NCBI GenBank assembly: GCA_021805445.1
Contig: JAJZFH010000047.1
Span: 97,322 to 161,321 of the forward strand
Reading direction: 5' to 3'
From: Pseudomonadota bacterium
Lineage (GTDB): Bacteria > Pseudomonadota > Gammaproteobacteria > Burkholderiales > Ferrovaceae
Length of the DNA stretch: 64,000 nucleotides
The position numbers and the translations under genes are program-made. The notes beneath the pieces were generated by a model. That model was not told the origin of the DNA. It saw only the letters and a program-made list of their open reading frames with translations, and made no database searches. Positions 40,276-49,667 of this stretch are shown one piece after another (the first letter of the stretch is position 1; every line of letters starts with the position of its first letter).

Positions 40276-41276
40276 AGCGGATCCTGATCGTCGGCGCCGC
40301 CTGGGTGGGTGACGCCGTCCTGGCCCAACCCCTGTTCTCTGCACTGCACGCGGCTTCCCCGGACTTGCACCTGACGGTGATGGGACCGCGCTGGACCCAT
40401 GGGGTATTACAGCGCATGCCCGAAGTGAATGCCCTCCTCGACCATCCTTTCCCCCATGGTCGCCTGGACCTGCCAGGGCGCTGGCGACTGGGGCGCAGAC
40501 TGCGCTCCATGGGTTTCGATCAAGCCATCGTCCTGCCCAATTCCCTGAAATCGGCGCTGGTCCCCTGGTTTGCAAAGATTCCCCGACGCACCGGATTCAT
40601 CGGAGAGCAACGCCATTGGTTGCTGAACGATGCGCGCCGCCTCGACACCGAACGCCTGCCGCTCATGGCTCAGCGTTTTTTGTCCCTGGCCGATCCGCAG
40701 GGCCGATGCCCCGAACCCCTGCCCCCTCCGCGTCTGGTCATCGATCCGGAGAGCCAATCCCGAACCCTGGAACGGCTGCAATTGTCCCGCGTACGCCCCA
40801 TTGCCATCCTCTGTCCCGGTGCCGAATATGGCCCGGCCAAGCGTTGGCCCGCCGCCCATTTTGCCCAGGTCGCCCGGCGCTGGACAGCACAGGGCTGGCA
40901 ACTCTGGGTTCTGGGTTCCGCAAAAGATCATCCGGTGGGTGCAGAGATTGCCCGCTTGGTCCCCGCCCCTCTGCACAATCTGTGCGGCATCACCACCCTG
41001 GAGGAGGCTGTGGACTTGATGGCCCTGGCCCGACGGGTGGTGACCAACGACTCCGGCCTGATGCACGTCGCCGCCGCCCTGGAGCGCCCCCTGGTCGCCC
41101 TGTTCGGCTCTTCGAGTCCCCGGTTCACCCCTCCCCTCAGCACACAGGCCCGGGTCTTGCGTCTGGGATTGCCCTGTAGCCCCTGTTTCCAGCGCACCTG
41201 CCCTCTGATGCACCTGGATTGTCTCAACCTTCTGGGCCCGGAACAAGTTCTGGCCGCCTTCCCCGACCCGACTTAA
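40272..41276 (+). CDS. waaF: ADP-heptose:LPS heptosyltransferase II
   Basis: 334 aa, GT9 family, starting at a TTG that overlaps the previous stop. N-terminal Rossmann half (RILIVGAAWVGDAVLAQPLF), NSLKSALVPWFAKIPRRTGF, and C-terminal donor half with CPGAEYGPAKRWP and NDSGLMHVAAALERPLVALFG. It adds the second heptose to the LPS inner core at the cytosolic face. It ends in a four-base convergent overlap with the 86-aa gene of the trb block. Confidence 0.94.
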   Translation: MKRILIVGAAWVGDAVLAQPLFSALHAASPDLHLTVMGPRWTHGVLQRMPEVNALLDHPFPHGRLDLPGRWRLGRRLRSMGFDQAIVLPNSLKSALVPWFAKIPRRTGFIGEQRHWLLNDARRLDTERLPLMAQRFLSLADPQGRCPEPLPPPRLVIDPESQSRTLERLQLSRVRPIAILCPGAEYGPAKRWPAAHFAQVARRWTAQGWQLWVLGSAKDHPVGAEIARLVPAPLHNLCGITTLEEAVDLMALARRVVTNDSGLMHVAAALERPLVALFGSSSPRFTPPLSTQARVLRLGLPCSPCFQRTCPLMHLDCLNLLGPEQVLAAFPDPT

Positions 41277-41533
41277 AACCAGCGCCCCAATAGTTCCCCG
41301 CCCCAGCGCACGCCTTCTCCCAGGGCCAGCGTCAACCCGAACGCCGTGCGCAAGGGATGGTCGTAGGCCTCCGTGAGCAGGACCCAGGCGCAGTGACCCC
41401 GGAAGCACTGGCGCAATCCTTCCGGCACGGGATAGTGCAGGCGGGTGTCCACCGGGCTGTCCGCCCGCTCGAGCAGACCCACCCACAGGTATTCCCATTC
41501 CCGATCCGTCAGCAGATAAGGCCGAAGTTTCAT
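41273..41533 (-). CDS. Unknown 86-aa protein at the end of the trb-type block
   Basis: I do not recognise it. 86 aa, starting with an ATG that overlaps the TrbL-like stop as ATGA, which is the main reason to call it real. Trp- and Leu-rich, with no clear signal or membrane segment; the last 25 residues (GLTLALGEGVRWGGELLGRWF) are moderately hydrophobic. Its stop overlaps the waaF stop region from the opposite strand. A small accessory factor of the secretion block is possible. Confidence 0.6.
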   Translation of the reverse strand: MKLRPYLLTDREWEYLWVGLLERADSPVDTRLHYPVPEGLRQCFRGHCAWVLLTEAYDHPLRTAFGLTLALGEGVRWGGELLGRWF

Positions 41534-42540
41534 GAAGATTTGGTCTTCTCCACCTCGGCCTTGCCATAACTTTTGATCTGCCGGGCCAGCCAGTCATTGG
41601 TTCGATCCATCCGGGTCTGCACGAAACGCTGGGTCTGCCCGGCGAATCCGGTGTCCACCCGCCCGTGTCCGATCAAGGCTGCCGCGATCTGGGGAACGTG
41701 ACTCATGAGATGGGCAAGGATACTGGCGGTGATGACCAGAAGCAACGCCAGAGCCATACTGTCCGCCGGGGACGCATGCGTCCAGACCCCGGATTGGGCC
41801 ATCATCCACTGCTGGATCAGGACGAACACCGGCTTGGCCATGACCAGGACCGTGACCGCCACCACCTGATAAAAACAGGCGATGAAGAGAAAACGGATCC
41901 ACCCCAGACATAACTCACGGGTGCTGTCCCACAACAGCCAGGGAATGAAAAACGGGCCGAGGGCCAGCGCCAGGCCGGCCAGGGCGTTTCCCATGATATG
42001 AATCACCGCCACCAGAGTCAGGGCCACGGTAAATACGCAGAGGGCCACGAAAAGAAAGGCCATGGTGATCATCCAGCCGCCCAGAGCCGTCCAGAAGGCG
42101 CTCGACAACGGGGTGGCACCCGCCAGATAGCGTCCGGGACTGGACACCATCCCATCCCAGATCGTCCCGATGAGATCGGCGAACACACTCCAGGCCGTGG
42201 TAAACCCCTGACTTTGCCCTTGCGGTCCGGCGATGGCACTGGTGAGTGCCACGCACCCCTGATACAGACCGTCATAAAAGACAAAATCATAGGAATCCAG
42301 AAACCAGCGCGTGAATCCCGCCAGAAAAATGAAGCGGATCAAGTGAGTCAACACCGCCCCCAAACTCTCGCCCACACTCGACTCGATCAACAGGTTGACC
42401 GTTGACCAGGAGAAAGTCAGGACCAGCAAGGAACCATACAGACTGTCTGCCACGCCACCCATCCGAACGTGCAACTGACGCCCGCCCTCCAGAAGAGCCA
42501 GGGCCATCTGGTCGATGAGGGACGGGTCGAGAGACAACAT
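41530..42540 (-). CDS. trbL: TrbL/VirB6-like conjugative transfer membrane protein
   Basis: 336 aa, polytopic with about six or seven hydrophobic segments (near 50-75, 85-105, 155-180, 180-205, 220-245 and 260-285) and a charged C-terminal tail. The topology, and a position directly downstream of the TrbJ-like gene, match TrbL of conjugative type IV systems, the inner-membrane channel component. Sequence conservation in this family is low, so the call rests largely on topology and order. Confidence 0.85.
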   Translation of the reverse strand: MLSLDPSLIDQMALALLEGGRQLHVRMGGVADSLYGSLLVLTFSWSTVNLLIESSVGESLGAVLTHLIRFIFLAGFTRWFLDSYDFVFYDGLYQGCVALTSAIAGPQGQSQGFTTAWSVFADLIGTIWDGMVSSPGRYLAGATPLSSAFWTALGGWMITMAFLFVALCVFTVALTLVAVIHIMGNALAGLALALGPFFIPWLLWDSTRELCLGWIRFLFIACFYQVVAVTVLVMAKPVFVLIQQWMMAQSGVWTHASPADSMALALLLVITASILAHLMSHVPQIAAALIGHGRVDTGFAGQTQRFVQTRMDRTNDWLARQIKSYGKAEVEKTKSS

Positions 42541-42546
42541 GGCGCG

Positions 42547-43326
42547 TCAGGGTCCGGGTGCCGTCAGGATTCCCCATCCCAGGCCATTTTCATTCTGTTG
42601 CAACTGATCGTGCCATTGCCGGATCTTGAGGTGGTCATTCTGCAGACGCCGTTGCACCGTCTGTGCCGCTGCCCCATTGACCAAGGCATCCTGTTGCTGC
42701 TGAGCCGAAGCATTGGCCTGAGCACTGGCGATCAATCCCATCAATTGGGCATTCTGTCCCGCCAGCAGATTGAGATGCTGATTCACCGTCTGAAAACTCT
42801 GTTGCATCCCTCCCGTCGTTCCGATCTGCCCCTGTAATTGCTGCAGTTGTGCATAGGAACCGGAGAGCCCCTGCAGGACCCCCACTTCGCCCTGGAGGGT
42901 CACCCCCAGTCCGGTCCCCTGGGTCTGGGACCACTGGATTTCGCGCGCCAGATAGTCCTGAGGCGTCAACTGGAGGGTGCTCATCTGGCGGGACTGATCG
43001 AGCAGGGTCTGTTGCAGGGAAGTGATCTGTTGTCCCGTGAAGGCCAGAGTCTGGGCCAAGGATTGAGCCGCTGCCATCTGCTGGGTATAGGGCAACAAGA
43101 CCTGCGCCAGCACGGCCTGCGGCAAAGTTTGCAAATTCTGCATTTGCGCCGCGAATTGCTGCAGTTGAATCAGATACGCCTGAACCTGCTGGGCCGTTTG
43201 CTGAACGGCGTTGGCGGCAGTCAGCGCCGTCTCGATATGGTTGATGGGGTCGTAGACCACCATCCCCATGGCCTGGAGAGATCCCGTCCAGAGTATCCCC
43301 AGCATTCCCCCGATCCATCCCTTCAT
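42547..43326 (-). CDS. trbJ: TrbJ/VirB5-like conjugative transfer protein
   Basis: 259 aa from the ATG at 43326, overlapping the TrbE stop as ATGA. A signal peptide (about 1-20) is followed by MVVYDPINHIETALTAANAVQQTAQQVQAYLIQL, the typical TrbJ opening, then a long Gln-rich alpha-helical body. VirB5/TrbJ proteins are minor pilus components involved in recipient contact. An upstream open frame inside trbE is a shadow. Confidence 0.88.
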   Translation of the reverse strand: MKGWIGGMLGILWTGSLQAMGMVVYDPINHIETALTAANAVQQTAQQVQAYLIQLQQFAAQMQNLQTLPQAVLAQVLLPYTQQMAAAQSLAQTLAFTGQQITSLQQTLLDQSRQMSTLQLTPQDYLAREIQWSQTQGTGLGVTLQGEVGVLQGLSGSYAQLQQLQGQIGTTGGMQQSFQTVNQHLNLLAGQNAQLMGLIASAQANASAQQQQDALVNGAAAQTVQRRLQNDHLKIRQWHDQLQQNENGLGWGILTAPGP

Positions 43327-45776
43327 GAATTCCTCGCTCCCTCTTCCTGTGCCAATGCCTGAAAATACGCTTCTCGCCCCTCCACTCCCCGTTCTCCGAT
43401 GCGTACATGCCGATCGAACAGGCGCTGGGCCTGGACATCGGAACGCAGCCATGCCAACAGGTCTGCATCGAAGGTGGCCTCGAGCAGAACGCATTCCCCG
43501 GGGGTATGAAGCAGGTAATGTCGCTTGGGACGCGCCCGCGCCAACAGATCGATCTGGCTCTCGAGCAGGCCGAACTGGTGCCGATACAGTTCCCGATGTA
43601 CCTGGGCCTGGGGGTTGGGCAGGAAGATGCGCGTCGGCACATTGTCAGCAATGGTCGCAAAGATCTGCGATCCAGACAGGTCATCGAGGGACTGGGTGGC
43701 AAGGATGACGAAGCCCATCTTTTTGGGCAGGGTTTTCAGCCAATCGCGAATGCGCCCGGCAAAAAACGGGTCTGCCAGCATGAACCAGGCTTCCTCGATG
43801 TAGATCAGCGTGGGAATCCCCGAGTGTTGGGCCAGGCGTTGATCGATGCGACGAAAGGCGTATTCCAGAAAGGAGCGTGCCAAGACCGGGTGACGCAACA
43901 CTTCCCCCATCTCGAAACAGGTCAGGGAAGCCCACTGCAGGTCGTCGTCTTCATGATCGAAATACCCTCCCCATTGCCCGCCCGCCAGCCAGGGTTCCAG
44001 TTCCTCCACCAGAGGGCGAGGAAGCAGCCCGGTGAGACTGCGCAGACGATGCAGTTCCGGGGCCCGGAGGCTGAGGTCTTCCAGTGCCTGGCGCAGCACC
44101 CGTTGTTCTGACGAACTCAGGTGATGTCCGCGCGCACTCAGCAACCCCTCCAGCCAACCCAGCAACCAGAGACGCTCCGCCGGGTCCCGAATCCCTTTCA
44201 AGGGGTTCAGTCTCATCCCCTGCTGGGCCACCTCGAAACAGCGCCCTCCCTGCAACAAGGCAGGAATGCGGCAGGAACGATCCTTGTCGAAGATGATCGT
44301 ATGCACCGGTGCATACCTTTGAAACTGGCTGATCACAAAATTGACCCAGACCGACTTGCCCGCCCGGGAAGGGCCCACGACGAATGTGTGGGCCAGATCC
44401 TGCTGGTGCAGGTTGAACGCATAGGGACTGCCGAAGCGTGTACGGAATACCGTCAAGGCAGGAGAAAATATCCCCCGTTGCTGGGTCAGGTAGGCATTCT
44501 CCCGTCGCCCGTCAGGCACCGTTCGCAACGCAAACAAATCCGCCCAGTTGCTGCTGCTGATGAAATGCCAACGCACCAGTTCGCCCCACTGTCCGGGCAA
44601 GGTTCCGGACCAGGCCGAGTTGAGATGGAGCCGTTCGCGCAAGACCAGAAATCCCTCCCCGCGAATGGCCTGAGCCACCTGGGTGACGGCCTCGTCCAGC
44701 GCATCGGGGGTGGGACTCCAGACCAAAACAGTGACATTGACATAACCATAGAGACGGCGTTGGGCCGTCATGTCCGTCAATGCCTGACGCGCCTCTGCGG
44801 CCGAGACTGCCCGGCCGGTATCGCGCACCACACTCTCTTCGCCGGAGATGGCCTCACGCACATAACTGAAGAGAGATTTCTGGAGATTGAGGTGGAACCG
44901 CTGGACATTCTTGATGTAACGCTGGGCCTGAGCCTGGTCCACCAACCGAAAAACCTGGGACAAGGTCAAACTGACCGGCACTTCGAGAAGACTGTCCAAC
45001 ATGCCGGGAAACGTATGATCTGGCCAGGCTTTGAGGGTCAGTGCGGCACCGTACCGCACGCCGTGGATACTGGTACAGCGCAGATGGTCGGCGCCCACCA
45101 CCACCTCGTCCTCCCCCAGCGCTCCATCCAGATAGGCGCCCTGCGGGAACGCCAGGGACAAGTCGCCGGGCGCGGAAGGACTGCATGTTTCCTGCAAAAA
45201 CTGCAGCAGGGCAGCGCCTTCCAGACGCTGTGCGCCCAGCGCTGGAACCGCGTGCATGAACTGGATGAGGATTTCCTCGAACTGTTTCTGGCGCTGTTGC
45301 AACTGTTCCCATTCCCTGACCCGTACCTGACCATAACCCAGACCTCGGACCCAGAGGTATGCCCGTTGCAGGAGCGAGGCCCCCGTTGGCGGCGCAGCCC
45401 ACAACACGGACAGATAGTGACGATTCGCCAGATGCAGGTGACGTGCCAGTCCTTCCCCGTAAATCCGGTCGATCCCCTGACTGGCTTCCTGGGTAAAGAT
45501 GCCGGGCTGAAACGGTGCCACCGGACGGCGCAAAACCGTGCACCAGAGGGTACAGCGGCCTTCCAGCCCGTGAAGTGCCTGTTCCAGGTCCTCCACGGCC
45601 TGATCGAGGGTGTGGGGATCATGGTTTTCCGCATACAGACCGCGCAGGGAAAAACAGGCCAGCAACCCACCATCCTTGTTCAATACCACCCCGGGGGAAA
45701 GTTGTACCAGCCAGGGCAGGATTTCGGCCAAACCCCGCTCCCGGTTTTTTCCGGTGGGTGGCCCCACGTTCAACAT
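43323..45776 (-). CDS. trbE: TrbE/VirB4-family type IV secretion ATPase
   Basis: 817 aa from the ATG at 45776. An N-terminal CagE/TrbE domain (about 20-410) precedes a C-terminal P-loop ATPase: Walker A GPSRAGKS (468-475), Walker B LIYIEEAW (657-664) and a downstream ATQSLDD. This is the largest energy-providing protein of type IV secretion systems and lies at the inner membrane. Motifs are intact, so it is not an obvious pseudogene. It overlaps its two neighbours slightly. Confidence 0.93.
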   Translation of the reverse strand: MLNVGPPTGKNRERGLAEILPWLVQLSPGVVLNKDGGLLACFSLRGLYAENHDPHTLDQAVEDLEQALHGLEGRCTLWCTVLRRPVAPFQPGIFTQEASQGIDRIYGEGLARHLHLANRHYLSVLWAAPPTGASLLQRAYLWVRGLGYGQVRVREWEQLQQRQKQFEEILIQFMHAVPALGAQRLEGAALLQFLQETCSPSAPGDLSLAFPQGAYLDGALGEDEVVVGADHLRCTSIHGVRYGAALTLKAWPDHTFPGMLDSLLEVPVSLTLSQVFRLVDQAQAQRYIKNVQRFHLNLQKSLFSYVREAISGEESVVRDTGRAVSAAEARQALTDMTAQRRLYGYVNVTVLVWSPTPDALDEAVTQVAQAIRGEGFLVLRERLHLNSAWSGTLPGQWGELVRWHFISSSNWADLFALRTVPDGRRENAYLTQQRGIFSPALTVFRTRFGSPYAFNLHQQDLAHTFVVGPSRAGKSVWVNFVISQFQRYAPVHTIIFDKDRSCRIPALLQGGRCFEVAQQGMRLNPLKGIRDPAERLWLLGWLEGLLSARGHHLSSSEQRVLRQALEDLSLRAPELHRLRSLTGLLPRPLVEELEPWLAGGQWGGYFDHEDDDLQWASLTCFEMGEVLRHPVLARSFLEYAFRRIDQRLAQHSGIPTLIYIEEAWFMLADPFFAGRIRDWLKTLPKKMGFVILATQSLDDLSGSQIFATIADNVPTRIFLPNPQAQVHRELYRHQFGLLESQIDLLARARPKRHYLLHTPGECVLLEATFDADLLAWLRSDVQAQRLFDRHVRIGERGVEGREAYFQALAQEEGARNS

Positions 45777-46087
45777 GCCAGACTCCTGCCCCACCCCGCG
45801 GGGCGCCTTCCCCGGAGGCAAGACACGGGAGGCCAGGGAACATACCGGTCGGCCTGCCAATTGTAACGGGCATAGATCTGGCGCAAAAAGGGGTCACTGG
45901 CCGTCAGATGTCGCATCACTCCATGAAAAAGCGCCGCCACGAGCAACCAGCCATAAAAATGCAGATCTCCCACCAAAGCAATGGCCAGAGTGGCGTTGAC
46001 GATGGCAAACGGTTTTTCCACCCCGCCGATCAGCAGTGGTTCCCACAGACACCGATGACAGGAAGACCGACGGCGGGGGGCACGCAT
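45770..46087 (-). CDS. trbD: TrbD/VirB3-like conjugative transfer protein
   Basis: 105 aa from the ATG at 46087, in a TGATG overlap with the pilin gene. A hydrophobic stretch with two likely membrane passes (about 30-60, AIVNATLAIALVGDLHFYGWLLVAALF) and VMRHLTASDPFLRQIY match VirB3/TrbD, a small inner-membrane partner of VirB4. Three basic residues and two cysteines lie near the start. The longer upstream open frame is a shadow of the pilin gene. Confidence 0.85.
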   Translation of the reverse strand: MRAPRRRSSCHRCLWEPLLIGGVEKPFAIVNATLAIALVGDLHFYGWLLVAALFHGVMRHLTASDPFLRQIYARYNWQADRYVPWPPVSCLRGRRPAGWGRSLAC

Positions 46088-46443
46088 CACAGACACCCGG
46101 GCATCACCACCCCGGGGAACAGGGCCGTGATGATGCTGACCACGGAAAGCGCGCAGGACATGCCCAGCAGCCAACTGGCTATGCGCGCCACCACGCCGCC
46201 CGTTTCCGCATACATGAACATGATTCCGATCATGATGGTGGCCACGACGGACAACACCACCGCCACCTGCCCTTTCAAGCTGCTGGCCACCATACAGATG
46301 GGGCCCTCCCAGGGCATGGGGGTATACATCGCCATGACCGGAGGAGCCGCGCACAGAAGCCCCCAGAGCACCCCCTGAACATACCCCTTGACCCGCCGAT
46401 TCCTTGCCCTGTCACGGATAACACTGATATCGCCCATGTTCAT
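46087..46443 (-). CDS. trbC: TrbC/VirB2-like pilin
   Basis: 118 aa from the ATG at 46443 (or 116 aa from 46437). A long basic leader and hydrophobic stretch ending in PPVMA suggest signal cleavage near residue 36. Two hydrophobic helices follow (about 54-74 and 82-108), the VirB2/TrbC pattern. It would be the major subunit of a conjugative pilus. The start lies 32 bases inside trbB. Confidence 0.85.
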   Translation of the reverse strand: MNMGDISVIRDRARNRRVKGYVQGVLWGLLCAAPPVMAMYTPMPWEGPICMVASSLKGQVAVVLSVVATIMIGIMFMYAETGGVVARIASWLLGMSCALSVVSIITALFPGVVMPGCL

Positions 46444-47392
46444 ACCCCTCCACTCGTTGAATGTGATCGATCTGCCGCCGTCCTTCCACTCGCCCCAATT
46501 GGATGATGCCCCCGATGGTGCGTCCCACCTGTCGTGCAATCGCCTCTTCCGTCCAGCCCATGCCCGCCTGCAATACCAGTTGGACGAGACGATGCAGGGC
46601 TTCCTCGGCGCTGTTGGCGTGGAGCGTGCCCAGACACCCCTCATGCCCCGTATTCATCGCCTGTAACAGATCAAAGGCCTCCGCGCCCCGCACTTCGCCG
46701 ATGATGATTCGGTCCGGACGAAAACGCAGGGCTTGACGCACCAGATCGCGCAGGGTGACGCCAGCGGCGGGATGGGCTTCAAAAACCACCCGATTGGGAT
46801 GTTCCACCCGCAGTTCCCGTGTATCTTCTATCACCACCAGGCGTTGGGTTTCCGGGATCCGGGCAATCAGGGCATTGAGCAGGGCGGTTTTTCCGGTCCC
46901 GGTACCGCCACTGACCAGCAGATTTTTTCTCTCCTGAACCCAGTGCAGCAGTTGATCCTGGACATCGAGTCGACGGGAGATTTCCGGCGCCGGGGAAGTC
47001 GTCGTGCTTCCTGTCGGAGAGCCTTCCGTAAACTGCCGGAGAGGAAAAATTCTTCCTCCATGCTTGCGCAGACAGAGGGCAGGACCCTGTACCGCCACTG
47101 GAGGAAGTACGGCAGAGATACGCCAATCGCGAAAGCCCATGTCGAGCAAGGGGCGCGTCTGTTCAAAGCCCGCCGTACGGGCAGACAGGGCCGCCAACAC
47201 CTGGATCACGGTACGCGTGGCCGCCGCACTGAAGCGGAGGTGGGCGGGCTCCAGTTGCCCGGCCCGTTCTACCCAGACATCGTCCGGGGCATTGACCATC
47301 ACCTCGCGGACATTCGCCTCGTCCAGCAACCGGGAGAGGTCGCCCAAGGCGTCATCCAGCAGGGATTCCAGATAGGAAGGTTCGTTCGACAT
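46412..47392 (-). CDS. trbB: TrbB/VirB11-family secretion ATPase
   Basis: 326 aa from the ATG at 47392 (MSNEPSYLESLLDD); a start seven codons earlier is possible. Walker A is SGGTGTGKT (about 161-169), followed by VVIEDTREL, LRFRPDRIIIGEVRG (Walker B region) and the His-box GHEGCLGTLHANSA. A hexameric cytosolic ATPase driving pilus assembly and transfer. First gene of the block; the nearest upstream gene is alr, behind a hairpin. Confidence 0.92.
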   Translation of the reverse strand: MSNEPSYLESLLDDALGDLSRLLDEANVREVMVNAPDDVWVERAGQLEPAHLRFSAAATRTVIQVLAALSARTAGFEQTRPLLDMGFRDWRISAVLPPVAVQGPALCLRKHGGRIFPLRQFTEGSPTGSTTTSPAPEISRRLDVQDQLLHWVQERKNLLVSGGTGTGKTALLNALIARIPETQRLVVIEDTRELRVEHPNRVVFEAHPAAGVTLRDLVRQALRFRPDRIIIGEVRGAEAFDLLQAMNTGHEGCLGTLHANSAEEALHRLVQLVLQAGMGWTEEAIARQVGRTIGGIIQLGRVEGRRQIDHIQRVEGYEHGRYQCYP

Positions 47393-47438
47393 GCCCCCAT
47401 CATAGGGCAGCACGATTCACCGATTCTGCGGAGAAACG

Positions 47439-47462
47439 ACCCGGAGTTCCCCTGTTCCGGGT
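47439..47462 (-). terminator. Hairpin after alr, possible terminator ahead of the trb block
   Basis: On the minus strand ACCCGGA (47462-47456) pairs with TCCGGGT (47445-47439) around a ten-base loop, followed by CGTTTCTCC. The stem begins right at the alr stop. The T-run is weak, so efficiency is uncertain, but it separates alr from trbB. Confidence 0.45.
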
Positions 47463-48536
47463 TTAACCGTCCGTGTGGCGCACTGCACGTTGCACTCTGC
47501 ACACCAGTTCATAGGCCAGCGTGCCGCAACAGTAGGCCAGGGTACTGACCGAAACCTGATCTCCCCACAGTTCCACTTCCGTTCCCACCGTCACCCGAGG
47601 GGCATCGGTCAGGTCCACGGTGATCATGTCCATGGACACCCGTCCTGCCAGAGGAACCAGATCCTCCCCGGCGCCCACCCAGGTCCCCTGGGGGGCCGTG
47701 CGGGGATAACCATCGGCATAACCACAGGGAATGACCCCGATGCGGGCCGGACGACGCGCCTGAAACAGCCCGCCATAGCCCACGCTCTCCCCCGTTTCGA
47801 TCCAACGCTCGGCCACGATCCGGGAACGCAGGGACATGACGGGACGAAGTCCGGCACGCACCGTCTGCCCGGGAGAGGCGGGATCGAGGCCATAGAGCAT
47901 CAGTCCGGGGCGTCCCCAATCGCTCCGGGCTTCCGGATAGCCCAGAATGGCACCGGAATTGGCCAGACTGGTCCGGACCGACAGACCGTGTATCGCCTGA
48001 CGAAAAAGAGTCAGGGCCGGATCCAGGGCTCCTGGATTCACCCTATCGGCATGGGCGAAATGGGTCATGACCGTGACCGTCACACCGGGAAATCTGCGCC
48101 GCAACTGGTCCACAGCCCAACGCAGTTCAGGTTCGTTCATGCCCAGACGGTGCATCCCGCTGTCGAACTTGAGCCAGAATCCGCCCGCAGGGGGAACTTC
48201 CAGCCCCGACAGGAGTTGCACCTGCCAGGGTTGATGCAGGACCGCCGTCAGGGCTTGATCCCGAACCTGTCCCAGATCTGCCGCAGAAAAAATCCCTTCC
48301 AGCAGGACGATGGGCTGCGTGATGCCCGCAGCGCGCAGTTCCGCCCCCTCTTCCGGGGTCGCCACCGCAAAACCTTCGGCCAGGGGCGCCAGCGCCCGGG
48401 CACAGGTCACCGCGCCATGACCGTAGGCGTTGGCCTTGACGACGGCGAGCAGGGCTCCTCCATGAAGGCGTCGCGCGCAGCGAAAGTTTTCGCACAGACG
48501 TTCCAGGTCGACATGAATAGAAGTAGGACGCGACAT
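47463..48536 (-). CDS. alr: Alanine racemase
   Basis: 357 aa. The PLP lysine is Lys34 in VVKANAYGHG; the catalytic Tyr is in ESVGYGGLFQ, and RVSMDMITVDLTD is conserved. It makes D-alanine for peptidoglycan. It is divergent from the YheT-like gene (86-base gap, with a TATACT -10-like box at 48583-48588 but no convincing -35). Confidence 0.95.
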   Translation of the reverse strand: MSRPTSIHVDLERLCENFRCARRLHGGALLAVVKANAYGHGAVTCARALAPLAEGFAVATPEEGAELRAAGITQPIVLLEGIFSAADLGQVRDQALTAVLHQPWQVQLLSGLEVPPAGGFWLKFDSGMHRLGMNEPELRWAVDQLRRRFPGVTVTVMTHFAHADRVNPGALDPALTLFRQAIHGLSVRTSLANSGAILGYPEARSDWGRPGLMLYGLDPASPGQTVRAGLRPVMSLRSRIVAERWIETGESVGYGGLFQARRPARIGVIPCGYADGYPRTAPQGTWVGAGEDLVPLAGRVSMDMITVDLTDAPRVTVGTEVELWGDQVSVSTLAYCCGTLAYELVCRVQRAVRHTDG

Positions 48537-48621
48537 CCGCGCACTTTACCCCAATTCCCTCCCTTTTGCCGGTTCTCACCGCGTATACTCTGGAGGTTTT
48601 CATTACGCGCCCCAGGTCGTC

Positions 48622-49641
48622 ATGTTGCGGCTTTCTCCTGCCCCGCTCTCCCCCCCCCTTTTTTCGCCTTCCTTCTGGCTGCGCAATCCCCATGTCCAGA
48701 CCATCTGCGGGGCCCGTTGGGTCTCGGTTCCCCGCCCTGTCTGGCGCCAGGAAATCTGGGCCAGCCCGGATGAGGATGCCCTCCAGGTCGAACGTCTGAC
48801 CGGCGCGCCGGATCGGCCCGTCCTGACCCTCTTTCACGGCCTGGAAGGCAGTGCGGAATCGCCCTATATCCGCACCTTGGCCAATGCCGCACAGGCCCTC
48901 GGGTGGAGTGTGGTGGCTCCTCATTTCCGTGCCTGCGGCTCTCTCCTCAATACCCGCCCCCGCCTCTACCATGCCGGAGACAGCCCGGAAATCCACTGGA
49001 TACTCCAGCGCGTTCGCGCCGAATTCCCGCACGCGCTGCGTTATGCCGCAGGGTTTTCCCTGGGGGGCAACATGCTCCTCAAATGGCTGGGGGAACAGGG
49101 CGACGATGCCGGCCAATGGATCGACCGCTGCGCGGCCGTGGCCACCCCCTTTGATCTGACCGCCGTGGGAGACCATTTGACCCAGGGCTTGAACCGGTTC
49201 TACGGCCGTCATTTCCTGACCACCCTGAAGGCCAAGGCCCGGGCCAAACATGCGCAATTCCCCGGGCTGTTCGATCTCGAAGCGACCCTGGCCGCGCGTA
49301 CCCTGCGTCAGTTCGACGACCATTGCATGGCCCCCCTGCATGGCTTTCGCGATGCAGGCGAGTATTGGGAACGCAGCAGTTGTCTGCCCCTCTTGCCGCA
49401 TATCCGCTGTCCCACGCTGCTTCTGCAGGCACGGGACGACCCCTTCATGCCCCCCCACGGGCTACCCTCTCGCCATGCCTTGCCGCCAGACGTCACGCTG
49501 GATTTCCAGGCACGGGGGGGGCATGTGGGCTTCATCTCCGGGATTCTGCCGCCCAGAGCCGATTGGATGCCTGTCCATCTGCTGAATTATTTGAAGCCTT
49601 CTCCACCCTCTTCACAGATGTGTCACAATCCTTCAGAATGA
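48622..49641 (+). CDS. YheT-like alpha/beta hydrolase
   Basis: 339 aa. RNPHVQTICGARW near the start, FHGLEGSAESPYIR, the nucleophile elbow GFSLGGN (Ser147), FDLEATL and the C-terminal His in GGHVGF define the YheT/ABHD1-3 type. Physiological substrate is unknown; members are esterases of lipids. It runs 26 bases ahead of the phosphomannomutase gene on the same strand. Confidence 0.9.
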   Translation: MLRLSPAPLSPPLFSPSFWLRNPHVQTICGARWVSVPRPVWRQEIWASPDEDALQVERLTGAPDRPVLTLFHGLEGSAESPYIRTLANAAQALGWSVVAPHFRACGSLLNTRPRLYHAGDSPEIHWILQRVRAEFPHALRYAAGFSLGGNMLLKWLGEQGDDAGQWIDRCAAVATPFDLTAVGDHLTQGLNRFYGRHFLTTLKAKARAKHAQFPGLFDLEATLAARTLRQFDDHCMAPLHGFRDAGEYWERSSCLPLLPHIRCPTLLLQARDDPFMPPHGLPSRHALPPDVTLDFQARGGHVGFISGILPPRADWMPVHLLNYLKPSPPSSQMCHNPSE

Positions 49642-49667
49642 ACCTTTCCCTCCCGAAAGGACCCGCC

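Noticed and set aside
44121..45866. Plus-strand open frame of 581 codons inside trbE
   Set aside because: It is antisense to a well-conserved TrbE ATPase and shows no family signature or ribosome-binding site.
46087..46644. Longer 185-codon version of the pilin gene
   Set aside because: The extra N-terminal part overlaps trbB in another frame and has no signal-like character; the Met at 46443 gives a normal VirB2-type leader.
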